Notes: a model not told the origin generated them from the letters alone. Numbered from the stretch's first letter, positions 53,053 to 62,447 are shown. The stretch is 64,000 bases of DNA from Metallosphaera yellowstonensis MK1 (GCF_000243315.1 NZ_JH597768.1:203467-267466), one strand, 5' to 3'. Numbers and translations: made by a program.

Positions 53053-53126
53053 GAATTGATATTAAATATTATGAAATTCTATGAAGCCTGAACCCCTTGT
53101 AGTTAAAGCGAAATCCAATTAGCTGA

Positions 53127-53190
53127 CAGCAGTTATTAGATTTCACCTAGATTACAGGGCGGTACCTAAGGGAGAATCCCATAACTGCTG
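53127..53190. mobile_element. 64-bp MITE with 8-bp target duplication
   Basis: CAGCAGTTATTAGATTTC and the inverted GAATCCCATAACTGCTG bound a 64-bp unit flanked on both sides by TTAGCTGA (53119-53126 and 53191-53198), a perfect 8-bp target duplication. The ends match those of the IS4-like element at 6422-7630, which would mobilise it. Confidence 0.9.
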
Positions 53191-53233
53191 TTAGCTGATA
53201 AAGCTAGTTGAGGCAATAATGAGGGTTAGGAGT

Positions 53234-53275
53234 GGTGGAGCTGTCCCAGCTCCTGGAGATTCAGTGAGCTCCACC
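53234..53275. repeat. Inverted repeat, 9-bp stem
   Basis: GGTGGAGCT (53234-53242) pairs with AGCTCCACC (53267-53275) across a 24-base loop. It lies between the MITE and the solo repeat and could be a terminator or mobile-element end. Confidence 0.35.
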
Positions 53276-53331
53276 ATATTTACAGAGTTGGGAGATTTAT
53301 CGAGGTTCCCAAGTGACCTACGCAGGTCTGA

Positions 53332-53593
53332 CCGTTTGTCCCTACGCTCTCATTTCACTCATTTTATGTTCAATCATGATCGAGTATAGGGACTTAGCCC
53401 TCAACCACCTACTTACGGTAGGTGGGTCATGGGACTCCTTAGAGCCCAACGGCACGGGGCTCACATCTCTGCAATCACTCCCACCCTTTTGGGCATAGCC
53501 CACATCGAGTGAGAGATCATCCTTTATCAACAAAAATTTATTTTATTATAAACAAATATAATAAAGATTTCTATCAACGTGAAAAAGGATTCA
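53332..53593 (-). repeat. tnpB-deleted IS200/IS605-type repeat, copy B
   Basis: This is copy A in inverse orientation: right end AAACGG at 53332, left end TGAATCC at 53593. The inner stem CCACCTAC-CGTAA-GTAGGTGG is perfect. The tail encodes a degenerate version of the TnpB C-terminus. It sits just beyond the end of the cobalamin operon. Confidence 0.75.
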
Positions 53594-53612
53594 GCCCAGG
53601 ACGCTTAGGCCC

Positions 53613-54404
53613 TCACTCCTCTCTCCTCTTGGGCCTAAAGGAGTGGGCATGACTTGGGTCATAAACGCTGGACCTAACTTCGTCCCTATATCTCTCGGGA
53701 TTCGCTACTTTACCCACGATTATCACTGCGTCCTTGAATATCTTTTCCTCTTTAACTCTAGAGACCAGCTGATCTACCGTGGTTCTTACTATTTTCTGAT
53801 CTGGCCAACCTGCCTTATACACCACAACCACTGGAGTATCGTCAGTGACTCCTCCTTCCTTGAGTTCCCTGACAACTTTGTCCACGATGTGGACTCCAGT
53901 GTAGATGGCTAAGCTAGCTCCCCTATTCACGAAGGGCGCGTAATCCCTTATACTGCCTTCCATTTGAACCCTAGCGGAGCCCCGAGTTATGATCAGGGTC
54001 TGGGATACCTTGGGTAGGGTTAACTCTATTCCCGCAACACTCGCTGCTGAAAGGGCAGCAGTTATTCCTGGAACTAACTCGTACGGCACCTCGGCGTCTT
54101 GGAGTGCCCAGATCTCCTCCATGAGAGCCCCGTATATGGAGAAGTCTCCTGACTTAAGTCTCACGACCAGTTTTCCCTCCTTTGCCCTCCTAATCATGAG
54201 CTCCGTTATTTCCTCTAACGTCAGACTTGCGCTGTCAACGACCTCTGCGTCTTTCCTGGCCCACCTCCTCACTATATCAGGGTTCACTAGAGAGCCTGCA
54301 TATATCACTACGTCAGCGTCTTCAAGGTAGTTCCTCCCTCTCACTGTAATGAGTTCTGGATCTCCAGGTCCTGCGCCCACGAAAACGACTCTACCTCTTT
54401 GCAT
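53613..54404 (-). CDS. cbiF: Cobalt-precorrin-4 C11-methyltransferase
   Basis: The 263-aa SAM-dependent methylase has FVGAGPGDPELITVRG, VIYAGSLVN, GDFSIYGAL and VPGITAALSAASVAGIELTLPKVSQTLI; the last stretch is specific to CbiF/CobM. It is the last gene of the minus-strand cobalamin operon and overlaps cbiL by 14 bp. Confidence 0.93.
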   Translation of the reverse strand: MQRGRVVFVGAGPGDPELITVRGRNYLEDADVVIYAGSLVNPDIVRRWARKDAEVVDSASLTLEEITELMIRRAKEGKLVVRLKSGDFSIYGALMEEIWALQDAEVPYELVPGITAALSAASVAGIELTLPKVSQTLIITRGSARVQMEGSIRDYAPFVNRGASLAIYTGVHIVDKVVRELKEGGVTDDTPVVVVYKAGWPDQKIVRTTVDQLVSRVKEEKIFKDAVIIVGKVANPERYRDEVRSSVYDPSHAHSFRPKRREE

Positions 54405-55053
54405 CCTTCCTCACCCTAGCTATTAACATGGAGAAGTAGTCCTCCTCTACTATCTCCTTTCCGAGAGTCTCCTCGTCCATGAAACACCTCCTGGCGTAGA
54501 TCACGTCATATCCCTCCAAAAGCCTCATGGACTCCCTCAGTCCCATACTACCCTTCATGATCACTATGGTTTCAAACACGCCGACGGCTTTTGACAGGAC
54601 GTCTCTCCTGTCAGCGGGAACCACTGCCACGGCGTCTCCTCCTAAAGCTAAGCTCATGCTCGCCCTACTGGCACAGGCTGTAAAACTGGTCACTCCGGGC
54701 ACCAGTTCCTTCTCCTCCACGCAGGGCATCCTATCAATGAGCCTGAACACGGTACTATACAACGTCGGATCTCCTAAGGTCACGTAAACTGCCTCCTTGA
54801 AGTCCTTCAGCTCCGAACAGAGGCTGTTGGCTATGGTGTTCAGTTCTTCTTCCTCAACCTCCCTCCTCATGGGCAACTTAACCCTGACGATCTTTCCCCT
54901 CACGTAAGGGGAGATCACCCTCTCCGCCAAACTCGCTACCTTGTTTGAGGAGAAGGGAACCACCACAACGCCTGCTTCAGAGAGTAACTTGGCGGCCTTC
55001 ACGGTCACGAGTTCTGGATCTCCAGGTCCCACTCCGACAGCGTAGACCTTCAT
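54391..55053 (-). CDS. cbiL: Cobalt-precorrin-2 C20-methyltransferase
   Basis: The 220-aa tetrapyrrole methylase has VGVGPGDPELVTVKA, VVVPFSSNK, VTLGDPTLYSTV and LVPGVTSFTACASRASMSLALGGD, the CbiL/CobI pattern. It overlaps cbiT by 4 bp. Confidence 0.92.
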   Translation of the reverse strand: MKVYAVGVGPGDPELVTVKAAKLLSEAGVVVVPFSSNKVASLAERVISPYVRGKIVRVKLPMRREVEEEELNTIANSLCSELKDFKEAVYVTLGDPTLYSTVFRLIDRMPCVEEKELVPGVTSFTACASRASMSLALGGDAVAVVPADRRDVLSKAVGVFETIVIMKGSMGLRESMRLLEGYDVIYARRCFMDEETLGKEIVEEDYFSMLIARVRKDAKR

Positions 55054-55646
55054 TTCTTCTCACCAACTATAATAAAGATAGGATTTCTAGCTATCATGGC
55101 GTACCCTGTGCTGGTTCTTCTTCCCTTGCTGATGGAAATCAATTCCACTTCCACTTTATAGCCCAAGGACTCGAGGGACTTCACCAATTTGTTGGCGGTC
55201 TCGAGTTGAATGGCGTCTCCCACAATCCTAGCCCCCCTCCTGAGCATCTTGTCCAAGGAACGTATTATCTCCTCGAGTTCATCGGAGCCCCCTCCTATGA
55301 AGGCCCCATCTAGTTCCTCGTTGAAGCCTTTGAGCACTTCGAGGGCGTCTCCAGAGATCACCTGAACCCTGTCAGTCACCCCAAATCTCTCCAGGTTCCT
55401 GGTGGTGAGTTCCACCGCCTTAGGGTCCCTATCCACAGCGTATACTCTTCCCTCTGGACCCACAGCTAGAGCCATCTCCACAGCCACAGAACCTGTACCA
55501 CAACCCACGTCCATTACCCTGTTTCCTCTCCTTAACCTCAGCTTGGAGATGACAAGCACCCTTATTTCCTCCTTGGTCATGGGAACGTCTTCTACCCTTA
55601 GGAACTCTTCGTCTGGGATACCGAAAGTGACGAAGGGCCAGCTCAA
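55050..55646 (-). CDS. cbiT: Cobalt-precorrin-6B C15-methyltransferase (decarboxylating)
   Basis: The 198-aa Rossmann methylase has GIPDEEFLRVEDVPMTKEEIR, the CbiT N-terminal pattern, and SAM loop VMDVGCGTGSVAVEMA. It methylates C15 and removes the C12 acetate carboxyl. CbiE, which adds the C5 methyl, is a separate gene upstream. It overlaps cbiD by 4 bp. Confidence 0.93.
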   Translation of the reverse strand: MSWPFVTFGIPDEEFLRVEDVPMTKEEIRVLVISKLRLRRGNRVMDVGCGTGSVAVEMALAVGPEGRVYAVDRDPKAVELTTRNLERFGVTDRVQVISGDALEVLKGFNEELDGAFIGGGSDELEEIIRSLDKMLRRGARIVGDAIQLETANKLVKSLESLGYKVEVELISISKGRRTSTGYAMIARNPIFIIVGEKK

Positions 55647-56689
55647 TCTTCCACCTCAGCTATCACTTCGGTGCCGGCTTCGTTGAGAGCAACTACTTTG
55701 ACTTTACCGGGAAAGACGGTCTTTACGACCTTGAGGACCCTCCTGCATACCTCTAGCATGACAGACCTGACCTCATCTCTATCCAGGTGATATAGCGACT
55801 CTGCAACGCTCCTGGAACTGGCGACCTTAGCCACCTTCTCTAGAGGAATATTCAGGAGGACGCTTATCCTGGTCAACACGTCAACTCTACAGTCTCCATA
55901 CTTAGAATGGGTGTTGAGCATGCCTGCAGCCAACTTGGTGAGTTTGCCCGGTAGGCTGACCAAGGTCAGTGAAGATGCGTTTCTCTCCCTAGCGATCTCC
56001 AGTGCATCGCCTACCCTATCTCCTACCTTAACCGCGTGACCGTAAGTTCTCCTAGCCCATTCGTAAGAGACGTTGCCCGGCGCAATCACCACTTTTCCGA
56101 AGGTGGCGATTTCCTGACATATCTCCGCCTTGACGTGCTCCGTGTACTCCTCGTCGCTCACAGGCCACTCGACTCCTGTGGTGCCAAGTATCGATATCCC
56201 ACCAGTGACTCCCACGCTAGGATTCATGGTCTTAGAAGCTAACTCCTCTCCTCCTGGGACCTCGACTATCACGGTGTAATTTCCTCCTACCTCCTCCAAA
56301 GCCATCAAGATCAGCCTGTGGGCGCCTTCGCTTATGGCGTAACCGTTCGTGCCTCTCACCCAGGAACCCTCCACCTTTCCCACCCCCTTTCCACCTATTA
56401 CAGAAGTCTCATGGGAGGCCTTCACGCATGCCACTATTTCGGCTCCGTCAAGCACATCAGGATTATCTCCTGAAAATTTCCTAACGGAGGAGCAGGAGAA
56501 TCCCTCAGATAGCCACGTCCTCTCCACGGGTATCTCTATCCTTAAGCCTATGGGCGTCGGTACGACTACTGCACTCACTCTCTCACCCCTCAACACTAGG
56601 GCCGATGCCTTGGCTGCAGCGGCTGCCGCTAGACCCGTGGTGATCCCGAATCTCTTGAGCGTGTCTATCAAGCTCATACTTATTATCAT
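55643..56689 (-). CDS. cbiD: Cobalt-precorrin-5B C1-methyltransferase
   Basis: The 348-aa protein has the CbiD start FGITTGLAAAAAAKAS, GGKGVGKVEGSWV, VPGGEELASKTMNPSVGVTGGISILGTTG and GNVSYEWA. The first ATG is 56689; ATG 56677 (MSLIDTLKRFG) fits family N-termini better. Either start overlaps the cbiH frame by about 100 bp, which is unusual. Confidence 0.93.
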   Translation of the reverse strand: MIISMSLIDTLKRFGITTGLAAAAAAKASALVLRGERVSAVVVPTPIGLRIEIPVERTWLSEGFSCSSVRKFSGDNPDVLDGAEIVACVKASHETSVIGGKGVGKVEGSWVRGTNGYAISEGAHRLILMALEEVGGNYTVIVEVPGGEELASKTMNPSVGVTGGISILGTTGVEWPVSDEEYTEHVKAEICQEIATFGKVVIAPGNVSYEWARRTYGHAVKVGDRVGDALEIARERNASSLTLVSLPGKLTKLAAGMLNTHSKYGDCRVDVLTRISVLLNIPLEKVAKVASSRSVAESLYHLDRDEVRSVMLEVCRRVLKVVKTVFPGKVKVVALNEAGTEVIAEVED

Positions 56690-57419
56690 ACCCCCTGGGG
56701 GTTATTATCAGACCGTTACATACGTAAGATTTAGAATTACCAACTATCAGGGTAGTTACCATGTTGATCTGATCCTGATACTTTCGCCACTCACCTAAGG
56801 TAGTCACCACACTCCACTCACTATCCCTGTACACTCCCCTGACTATCCCGAGCGGTGTTGATGGCTTCCTATACCTTGATACCTCGTCCAAGACCTGTGC
56901 CGTGAGGATTGGATTTATGGGGTTATACAGTGCTATGACGAAGTCTGCTTCCGCAGCCTTCCTCACCTTCTCAACTATCTCCTCCCTTGGAGTCAAGAGA
57001 TCGCTGAGACTCACCACAGCGAAGTCGTGGGATAAAGGAGCCCCTATCCTCGCTGCAGCGGCCAAAGCTGCAGTGACACCAGGAATTACTCTCACTTCCA
57101 CGTCGGCACCGCTCAAACAGGCTAACTCTAAGGTCGGCGATGCCATACCGAAGACCTGTGGATCCCCACTGCTCACTATGGACACGGTCTTCCCCTCAAG
57201 TGCCTCCAATATGGCCAGCTTCGCCCTCAGTAACTCCTCCTTCATGTTGGCCACTATGACCTCTTTGCCCTGAAGGAGGTCACGTATCAATTCAGCGTAG
57301 GTACGGTAGGTTATTACGACCTGACTCTCCCTGATGGCCCTCACGAACTCTTCAGTCCTAGCTTCCTTAGCTCCAGGACCTAGGCCTAGAACGTATATTT
57401 TGCCCTTCAATTCAATCAC
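56583..57419 (-). CDS. cbiH: Cobalt-precorrin-3B C17-methyltransferase
   Basis: The 278-aa methylase has VLGLGPGAKEARTEEF, VVITYRTYAELI, SSGDPQVFGMA, VIPGVTAALAAAARIGAPLSHDFAVVSLSDLLTP and LIVGNSKSYVCNGLIITPRGY, all typical of CbiH/CobJ. The last 35 or so residues after GYDNKYE are read through the start of cbiD and look like extra sequence; a frameshift near the end or a genuine overlap is possible. Confidence 0.9.
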   Translation of the reverse strand: MIELKGKIYVLGLGPGAKEARTEEFVRAIRESQVVITYRTYAELIRDLLQGKEVIVANMKEELLRAKLAILEALEGKTVSIVSSGDPQVFGMASPTLELACLSGADVEVRVIPGVTAALAAAARIGAPLSHDFAVVSLSDLLTPREEIVEKVRKAAEADFVIALYNPINPILTAQVLDEVSRYRKPSTPLGIVRGVYRDSEWSVVTTLGEWRKYQDQINMVTTLIVGNSKSYVCNGLIITPRGYDNKYELDRHAQEIRDHHGSSGSRCSQGIGPSVEG

Positions 57420-58410
57420 CCGCCAACCTGATCAGTTCGTTAAAGATGGCTGCGGCGACGTTACTTCCCCCATAACTACCTCTTATTACGAAGGAAGGCA
57501 GTCCCGATTTCACCAACGACTCTTTGGCCTCCATTGCATTGGTGAAGCCTGGAGGGGAGGCAATGACGAAGGGGATCTCTCTTCCTTGTGAGACCAACTT
57601 CAGAACTTCAAGTAGGGCTGTAGGGGCGTTTCCCACTATCACGGCCCTAGGTTCACCCACCTTTAAAGATAGTCTGATCCCAGCCGCCGTCTTCGTACCT
57701 CCGTTCCGTCTAACCTCTTCTTCTATCCCAGACTGTTCAACGGCAGTGACCACTTTTTTCCACCTAAGCCCACACGCTACCATCCTGACGTCTGTCACCA
57801 CAGTTATTCCAGCCCTCAATGCCTCGACTGCTACGTTCACCGCCTCGTCACTGGAATAGTACTGCATGGCTATCTCTGGATTCCCAGTCGCATAGACTGC
57901 TCTAGCCACTATCCTCAAGTGCGGATAGTGCAGGTCTGGTCTAATTTTCCTTGCATGTTCCTCCGCTATGTCCATACTCCTCTCCTCAATCTCCTCCGGA
58001 TCGCTGAGGTAACCTTCAACACCCAGCCCCAATGCCCTCATCACCCTTAATTTGAGGGAGATGTGAACCAGGACCGAATCCGCCAAGGGTCTCGTGAAAT
58101 ACACCTCGATCTCCTTTCCGCCTATGTTCACTTTGGTCCATTTCTCTAACTCATCCACGTTCAGGGAACCGGCAATGTCCTTGAAGACGTGATTTCCCCT
58201 TCCCAAGAAGGCTAGGGCAAAAATTATTCTCGTGAAGCCCCTCTCAGATAACTTCCCGACGACGTCCCTCCAATCCGGAGGCGAAAACTCATTGTGGGCT
58301 AGAATGACCTCTCCCTTAATGTCTCGTCTAAGTGACTCAGCCATGGCTTCTAGGTCCTCCAAGAACTCGCGCCTTCTAGAGCCGTGGGTAACTACAATTA
58401 TGGCGTCCAT
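57412..58410 (-). CDS. CbiX-CbiC fusion: sirohydrochlorin cobaltochelatase and precorrin-8X methylmutase
   Basis: Residues 1-125 are a small CbiX: His9 in VVTHGSRRRE and His74 in FLGRGNHVFKDI. Residues 130-332 are CbiC: IEERSMDIAEEHARKI, GITVVTDVRMVACGL, NAPTALLEVLKL and GFTNAMEAKESL. The two steps are the first (cobalt insertion) and a late one (C11 to C12 methyl shift) of the anaerobic B12 route. At the CbiC position where characterised enzymes carry a catalytic His (R-x-I-H-x-T-G), this protein has Tyr173 (RAVYATG). Confidence 0.9.
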   Translation of the reverse strand: MDAIIVVTHGSRRREFLEDLEAMAESLRRDIKGEVILAHNEFSPPDWRDVVGKLSERGFTRIIFALAFLGRGNHVFKDIAGSLNVDELEKWTKVNIGGKEIEVYFTRPLADSVLVHISLKLRVMRALGLGVEGYLSDPEEIEERSMDIAEEHARKIRPDLHYPHLRIVARAVYATGNPEIAMQYYSSDEAVNVAVEALRAGITVVTDVRMVACGLRWKKVVTAVEQSGIEEEVRRNGGTKTAAGIRLSLKVGEPRAVIVGNAPTALLEVLKLVSQGREIPFVIASPPGFTNAMEAKESLVKSGLPSFVIRGSYGGSNVAAAIFNELIRLAGD

Positions 58411-59058
58411 CTATATCACCATGGCCACAAGATCCGTATTGACGTAATTCAAGAAGGAGGAGAGCTTTCCCCTCACTACCTTTTCATCTGGGTAGCTGAG
58501 CCTTTCCATGATGATTACTTCTCTATCTCCTACATGTTCCAACAACACCGAGGCCACTCGGGATACCCCCCTCTCGTCTGGTGGAGGAAGGACTACTAGT
58601 CTCCTCCCACACCTCAGGACGTGTACTAATTCCTTAAACAACTCGCTCTCGTCGGCCCTAACGTGCATAGTGACGAAGATGGCCGATGAGAGGTCTAGGT
58701 TAGCTCTGGCCAAGACGTAGTTAATAGAGGACACCCCCGGAACTACCTCAACTTCACAGCCGTGCGATGTCGACACCTCCCTTATCCTTTCAAGGAACTG
58801 GAAATCGGAGACTGAAGGGTCTCCGTGATCTAGGACGGCTATCTTACTTCCTTCGTGGAGAGCTCGATCGAGTTCTTGTAACTGATTGCGGTACGTCAAG
58901 ATACGTATTTTCGCCTCTCTTCCCACTATATCTCTGAACCTCTCCACTACACTTGACCACCCTACCACTACTTCCGCGGTGGAGATTATCCTAGCTCCCT
59001 TAATGGTCAACATCTCCGGATCTCCAGGACCTACTCCCACAACGTACACTTTACACAT
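58411..59058 (-). CDS. cbiE: Cobalt-precorrin-7 C5-methyltransferase
   Basis: The 215-aa methylase has VVGVGPGDPEMLTIKGAR, VVVGWSSVVERF, LDHGDPSVSDF and VVPGVSSINYVLARANLDLSS, the CbiE pattern. CbiT is a separate gene three positions downstream, as in many archaea. It starts directly before cbiX/C and overlaps cbiG by 8 bp. Confidence 0.92.
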   Translation of the reverse strand: MCKVYVVGVGPGDPEMLTIKGARIISTAEVVVGWSSVVERFRDIVGREAKIRILTYRNQLQELDRALHEGSKIAVLDHGDPSVSDFQFLERIREVSTSHGCEVEVVPGVSSINYVLARANLDLSSAIFVTMHVRADESELFKELVHVLRCGRRLVVLPPPDERGVSRVASVLLEHVGDREVIIMERLSYPDEKVVRGKLSSFLNYVNTDLVAMVI

Positions 59059-60013
59059 CTACAACACCTGCAACCGCAACTGTGAGATCGTGTGCCTTAA
59101 CTTTCCTTAACAGCAATCTAGCTCCTTTGCCAGCCATCATTAGCGCTGAGGCCTCCGCCACGCCTCTTATCCCTTCTTCCCTGAGCTTATCCGAAGGCGG
59201 TGACAGACAATCGTGATCCAGAGAGTTCAGCTCATCCACAGAAAATAGCCTGAAGGGTAGGTTGAGCTTATCTGCCACAGACTTCGCTCTTTCCTTTATG
59301 GACGCGATCCCCTTAACTCTGGATAGCGGTACCCCGTATTGGGCTAATATCCCGGGAACCCTATCCTCTATGTCCCGGGCCTCATCCTTGAGCCCAACCC
59401 CCACGAAGAGCTCATAAGGAATCAAACAGAGTTCGTCTTCCTTACACCCCCTCCCTAACTTCACGGTGAAGCTGCAGTTTCCCCTAGTCACTACGTAGTC
59501 AAACCCACTGGGAGGATCAAAGTTCTCAGCACAGAGGATTCCGCCATCTAATACATGAGAGTAGACCTTAGCCAGTTTCCCTACGTCCTCGAATTTAGCG
59601 TATAGTAATTTAGCCAAGTGCTCTAACGGTCTTATTCCAACCTCCTCTGCTTGGGTGTTCAGGATTGCACTCCCACCAACGGAGTTAGCGACTAAGCTGG
59701 CCAATTCGTTCCCTCCCCAATGGGAGTTCACAACGGGTATTGCGAACTTTCCCGACGAGTCCACGGCCACGACTGCTGGGTCTTCTCCCTTTTTCGTGGA
59801 GTACTTGCATACTACCCTCACAGCTCCAGAAAATGACATGATCAAAATTACGCCATCAAAGCACTTGAACGCCTGCCTTACAACTTCCTCTGAATATTCC
59901 CCTAGAAAGTAGGAATGCTTAAGAGACCTGTTCACAACCTTAGCTAGCTCGATACCTTTCTTACTCCCAGCTATCACTGCCACTCCTCGAGGGAAAAGAA
60001 GATCTTTAAGCAT
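59051..60013 (-). CDS. cbiG: Cobalt-precorrin-5A hydrolase
   Basis: The 320-aa protein has an N-terminal domain with FDGVILIMSFSGAVRVV, AVDSSGKFAIPVVNSHWGGNELA and a C-terminal domain beginning VGVGLKDEARDIEDR, matching CbiG, which opens the lactone of precorrin-5A and releases acetaldehyde. It is the first gene of the operon. Confidence 0.93.
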   Translation of the reverse strand: MLKDLLFPRGVAVIAGSKKGIELAKVVNRSLKHSYFLGEYSEEVVRQAFKCFDGVILIMSFSGAVRVVCKYSTKKGEDPAVVAVDSSGKFAIPVVNSHWGGNELASLVANSVGGSAILNTQAEEVGIRPLEHLAKLLYAKFEDVGKLAKVYSHVLDGGILCAENFDPPSGFDYVVTRGNCSFTVKLGRGCKEDELCLIPYELFVGVGLKDEARDIEDRVPGILAQYGVPLSRVKGIASIKERAKSVADKLNLPFRLFSVDELNSLDHDCLSPPSDKLREEGIRGVAEASALMMAGKGARLLLRKVKAHDLTVAVAGVVDV

Positions 60014-60018
60014 GTCTG

Positions 60019-60049
60019 GGTAGGATAACCTATCCAGATAGTTTTAAAC
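60019..60049 (-). promoter_or_regulatory. Cobalamin operon promoter with inverted repeat
   Basis: On the minus strand GTTTAAAACT (60040-60049) is a TATA box about 32 bp before the cbiG ATG. Between them GGATA-ACC-TATCC (60023-60035) is a perfect inverted repeat that would overlap the initiation region. No B12 riboswitch is apparent. Confidence 0.5.
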
Positions 60050-60113
60050 GTTTCTTATAATGACTGGACCTACATGAACCCAACGCACAGCTTCCAGGCG
60101 AGAGGCATCTCTA

Positions 60114-60363
60114 ACCGTTTGTCCCTACACTTTCATTTCAATCATTTTATCTTCATTCATGATGGAGTGTAGGGACTTAGCCCTCAACCACCCACCAGCC
60201 TTAACGGTAGGTGGGTCATGGGGCTCCTTAGAGCCCAACGGCAAGGGACTCACATCCCAGATCACTCCCACCCTTTTGGGCATAGCCCACATCGAGTGAC
60301 AGTTCATCTTTTATCAACAAAAAACAATGTAAAAAGATTTCTATTAATGTGAAAAAAGATTCA
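60114..60363 (-). repeat. tnpB-deleted IS200/IS605-type repeat, copy C
   Basis: Same unit as copies A and B, with right end AAACGG at 60114 and left end TTGAATC near 60363. The terminal stem GTCCCTACACT/AGTGTAGGGAC is perfect; the inner stem CCACCTACC/GGTGGGTGG keeps pairing through a T-G wobble. The retained frame (MNCHSMWAMPKRVGV to SLHSIMNEDKM) matches the tail of the TnpB at 61704. Confidence 0.75.
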
Positions 60364-60539
60364 ACCCACTACGTGAACCCTCGCGCCACACAGGGACATC
60401 AGTTCGTGATAGGGTTTTCTAATCTTTAGAAAGAGATCATCCTTTTGCCCAAGGAAGTGCTTCGGTGGGAAATTGATCTGTAATACTCAGCGTGGAGAAG
60501 ACCGAAAACAGCCTCGTAAATCGTAAAAAATTTACTATG
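60364..60539. other. Intergenic region
   Basis: Downstream region of the ferredoxin gene; no gene, repeat or promoter can be assigned. Confidence 0.3.
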
Positions 60540-60929
<390 letters not shown>

Positions 60930-60935
60930 TCAAAT

Positions 60936-61547
60936 TTACCCACCTACCTTTGGCAGTTCCCATTTCCTGATCATGGCCAAGAGCCTGAGTCCTGTAACTA
61001 AAACCGATGTTAGAATAAGGGAGGTTTGGCCACCAAACCACTGAGCTAGGAAATAAAAAACTATTCCACCAATTATTGTAGGTGTTGCGTAGAAGTCCCT
61101 CTTTAGTACAATGGGTATTTCGTTTGAGAGTAGGTCTCTCAACACCCCACCGCCTACAGCAGTGAGAGATGCGATCATGGCTGTCCCTAAGAGATTTAGA
61201 CCGTGCTCTAAACCTATTTCCGCACCAGTGGCGGTGAAAGCACCTAAGCCCACGGCATCAGCTATCAATATGGCCATATGGATCTTTCTCAACTGTCTGT
61301 AAAGGAGAACGGTTATTATAGATCCCAGAATGGCTATCAAAGGTGGCTGAACCTCCCTTAGAGAGGTCGGTGGGAATACTCCGAGAAGTACATCCCTCAC
61401 TATCCCTCCGGCTAAAGCTGTAGAGAAACCCAGCACTAACACTCCTAGGAGGTCTAATTTCTTCTCAAATGCCTTAAGTGACCCAGAGATCGAAAAGGCC
61501 AATATGCCCAAGTAATTAAGTCCCGTTAGTATTTCCTGCAGGAACAT
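60936..61547 (-). CDS. TRIC-type cation channel family membrane protein (UPF0126)
   Basis: The 203-aa protein has six to seven membrane segments in two pseudo-repeats with the GG-x-x-RD motifs AGGIVRDVLLG and GGGVLRDLLSNEIP. Prokaryotic TRIC homologues form trimeric potassium-selective channels. Gene context does not refine the role. Confidence 0.85.
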   Translation of the reverse strand: MFLQEILTGLNYLGILAFSISGSLKAFEKKLDLLGVLVLGFSTALAGGIVRDVLLGVFPPTSLREVQPPLIAILGSIITVLLYRQLRKIHMAILIADAVGLGAFTATGAEIGLEHGLNLLGTAMIASLTAVGGGVLRDLLSNEIPIVLKRDFYATPTIIGGIVFYFLAQWFGGQTSLILTSVLVTGLRLLAMIRKWELPKVGG

Positions 61548-61585
61548 TAACTTGAGGCTTAGTTAGCTAGATTTTATCTTATTGG

Positions 61586-61612
61586 GGGCTGGGAAGGCCC
61601 GTAGTGCCTGTG
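61586..61612 (+). repeat. Fragment of an IS200/IS605-type right end, left half
   Basis: GGCTGGGAAGGCCCGTAGTG continues with CCTGTGGG and matches 21705-21731 in the tnpB tail there. Its continuation (GGAAGCTCCATCC) appears at 62469 beyond the inserted tnpB fragment. Confidence 0.5.
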
Positions 61613-62447
61613 GGCTAGGGTTTTCGTTTCCCCGACCTTTCCCAAGATCTTCTGGAGGTATTATAACAATGGTTGGAGGATTGCGAGTGAGGCTAGGTTT
61701 AAGTTGTTGAGATGTAAAATCGTCGAGTCCTACATGGTGTTTAAGGAGGATGATCCTAAACCTTACGAGCCTAAAGCGTTTATCCCAGTAGATCTCAACG
61801 AGAATTCTGTCTCCTCACTTATCAAGAATAAACCCGTATTGCTTGAAACAAACACCAAGAGGATTACTCTAGGCTATGAGTACAGGAGGATTGAGGAGGG
61901 TAGGTCTACTAAGGATAGGGAAGTTGGGAGGAAGTTGAGGGAAAAGGACAAGAAGCTTGATGTTAGGAGGAAGATGGCTAAGCTGATCGTTTTGGAGGCT
62001 TACGAAAGTAGGAGTGCTATAATTTTGGAGGACTTGTCAAAGAGGGCTCCGGAACACGTGGTTGAGGACGTGAAGGATGAACAGCTCAGGTCGAGGATTT
62101 ATAGATCTGCATTTTCCTCAATGAGGAGAGCTATCGTTGAGAAGGCTAGGGAGTTCGGTGTCCCCGTGATCTTGGTTGATCCTTCTCACACTTCTACTGT
62201 CTGTCCAGTCCACGGGACGAAGATCATTTACCAACCCGATGGGGGCGATGCCCCAAGGGTTGGTGTTTGTGAGAGGGGGGAGAGGTGGCATAGGGACGTA
62301 GTTGCCCTCTATAATTTGAGGAAAAGGGTTGGAGATGTGAGCCCCGTGCCCTTCATGTCGAAGGAGTCCCATGACCCACCTACCGTAAGTAGGTGGTTGA
62401 GGGTTAAGTCCCTACACTTGATCGTGATTGAAGACAAAATGAAATGA
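61613..62447 (+). pseudogene. IS200/IS605-type tnpB, 5'-truncated
   Basis: The frame is open from about 61611; the first start-like codon TTG 61704 gives 247 aa. It holds the RuvC Asp in IPVDLNENSVS, Glu in AIILEDLSKRAP, zinc-ribbon half CPVHGTKI with VGVCERGE, and the final Asp in WHRDVVALYNLRKR. Thus the nuclease core is nearly complete, but the N-terminal wedge/recognition part (about 150 aa) is missing. Its C-terminal tail and right end match the three tnpB-deleted repeats. Confidence 0.75.

Larger units (their letters stand above)
51195..53103 (+). mobile_element. IS607-type element with both genes inactivated
   Basis: A serine-recombinase remnant followed by tnpB, in the order and size of IS607-family elements of Sulfolobales (about 1.9 kb). 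The left end carries the AGTTTCCGATAGACCGTAAA segment also seen at 2262; the right end (GAACCCCTTGTAGTTAA) is shared with the tnpB fragment at 15345-15612. IS607 elements lack inverted repeats, so exact ends are estimates. Confidence 0.75.

Noticed and set aside
59994-60050. Cobalamin riboswitch upstream of cbiG
   Set aside because: The gap between TATA box and start is too short for a riboswitch, and no B12-box-like sequence is present.
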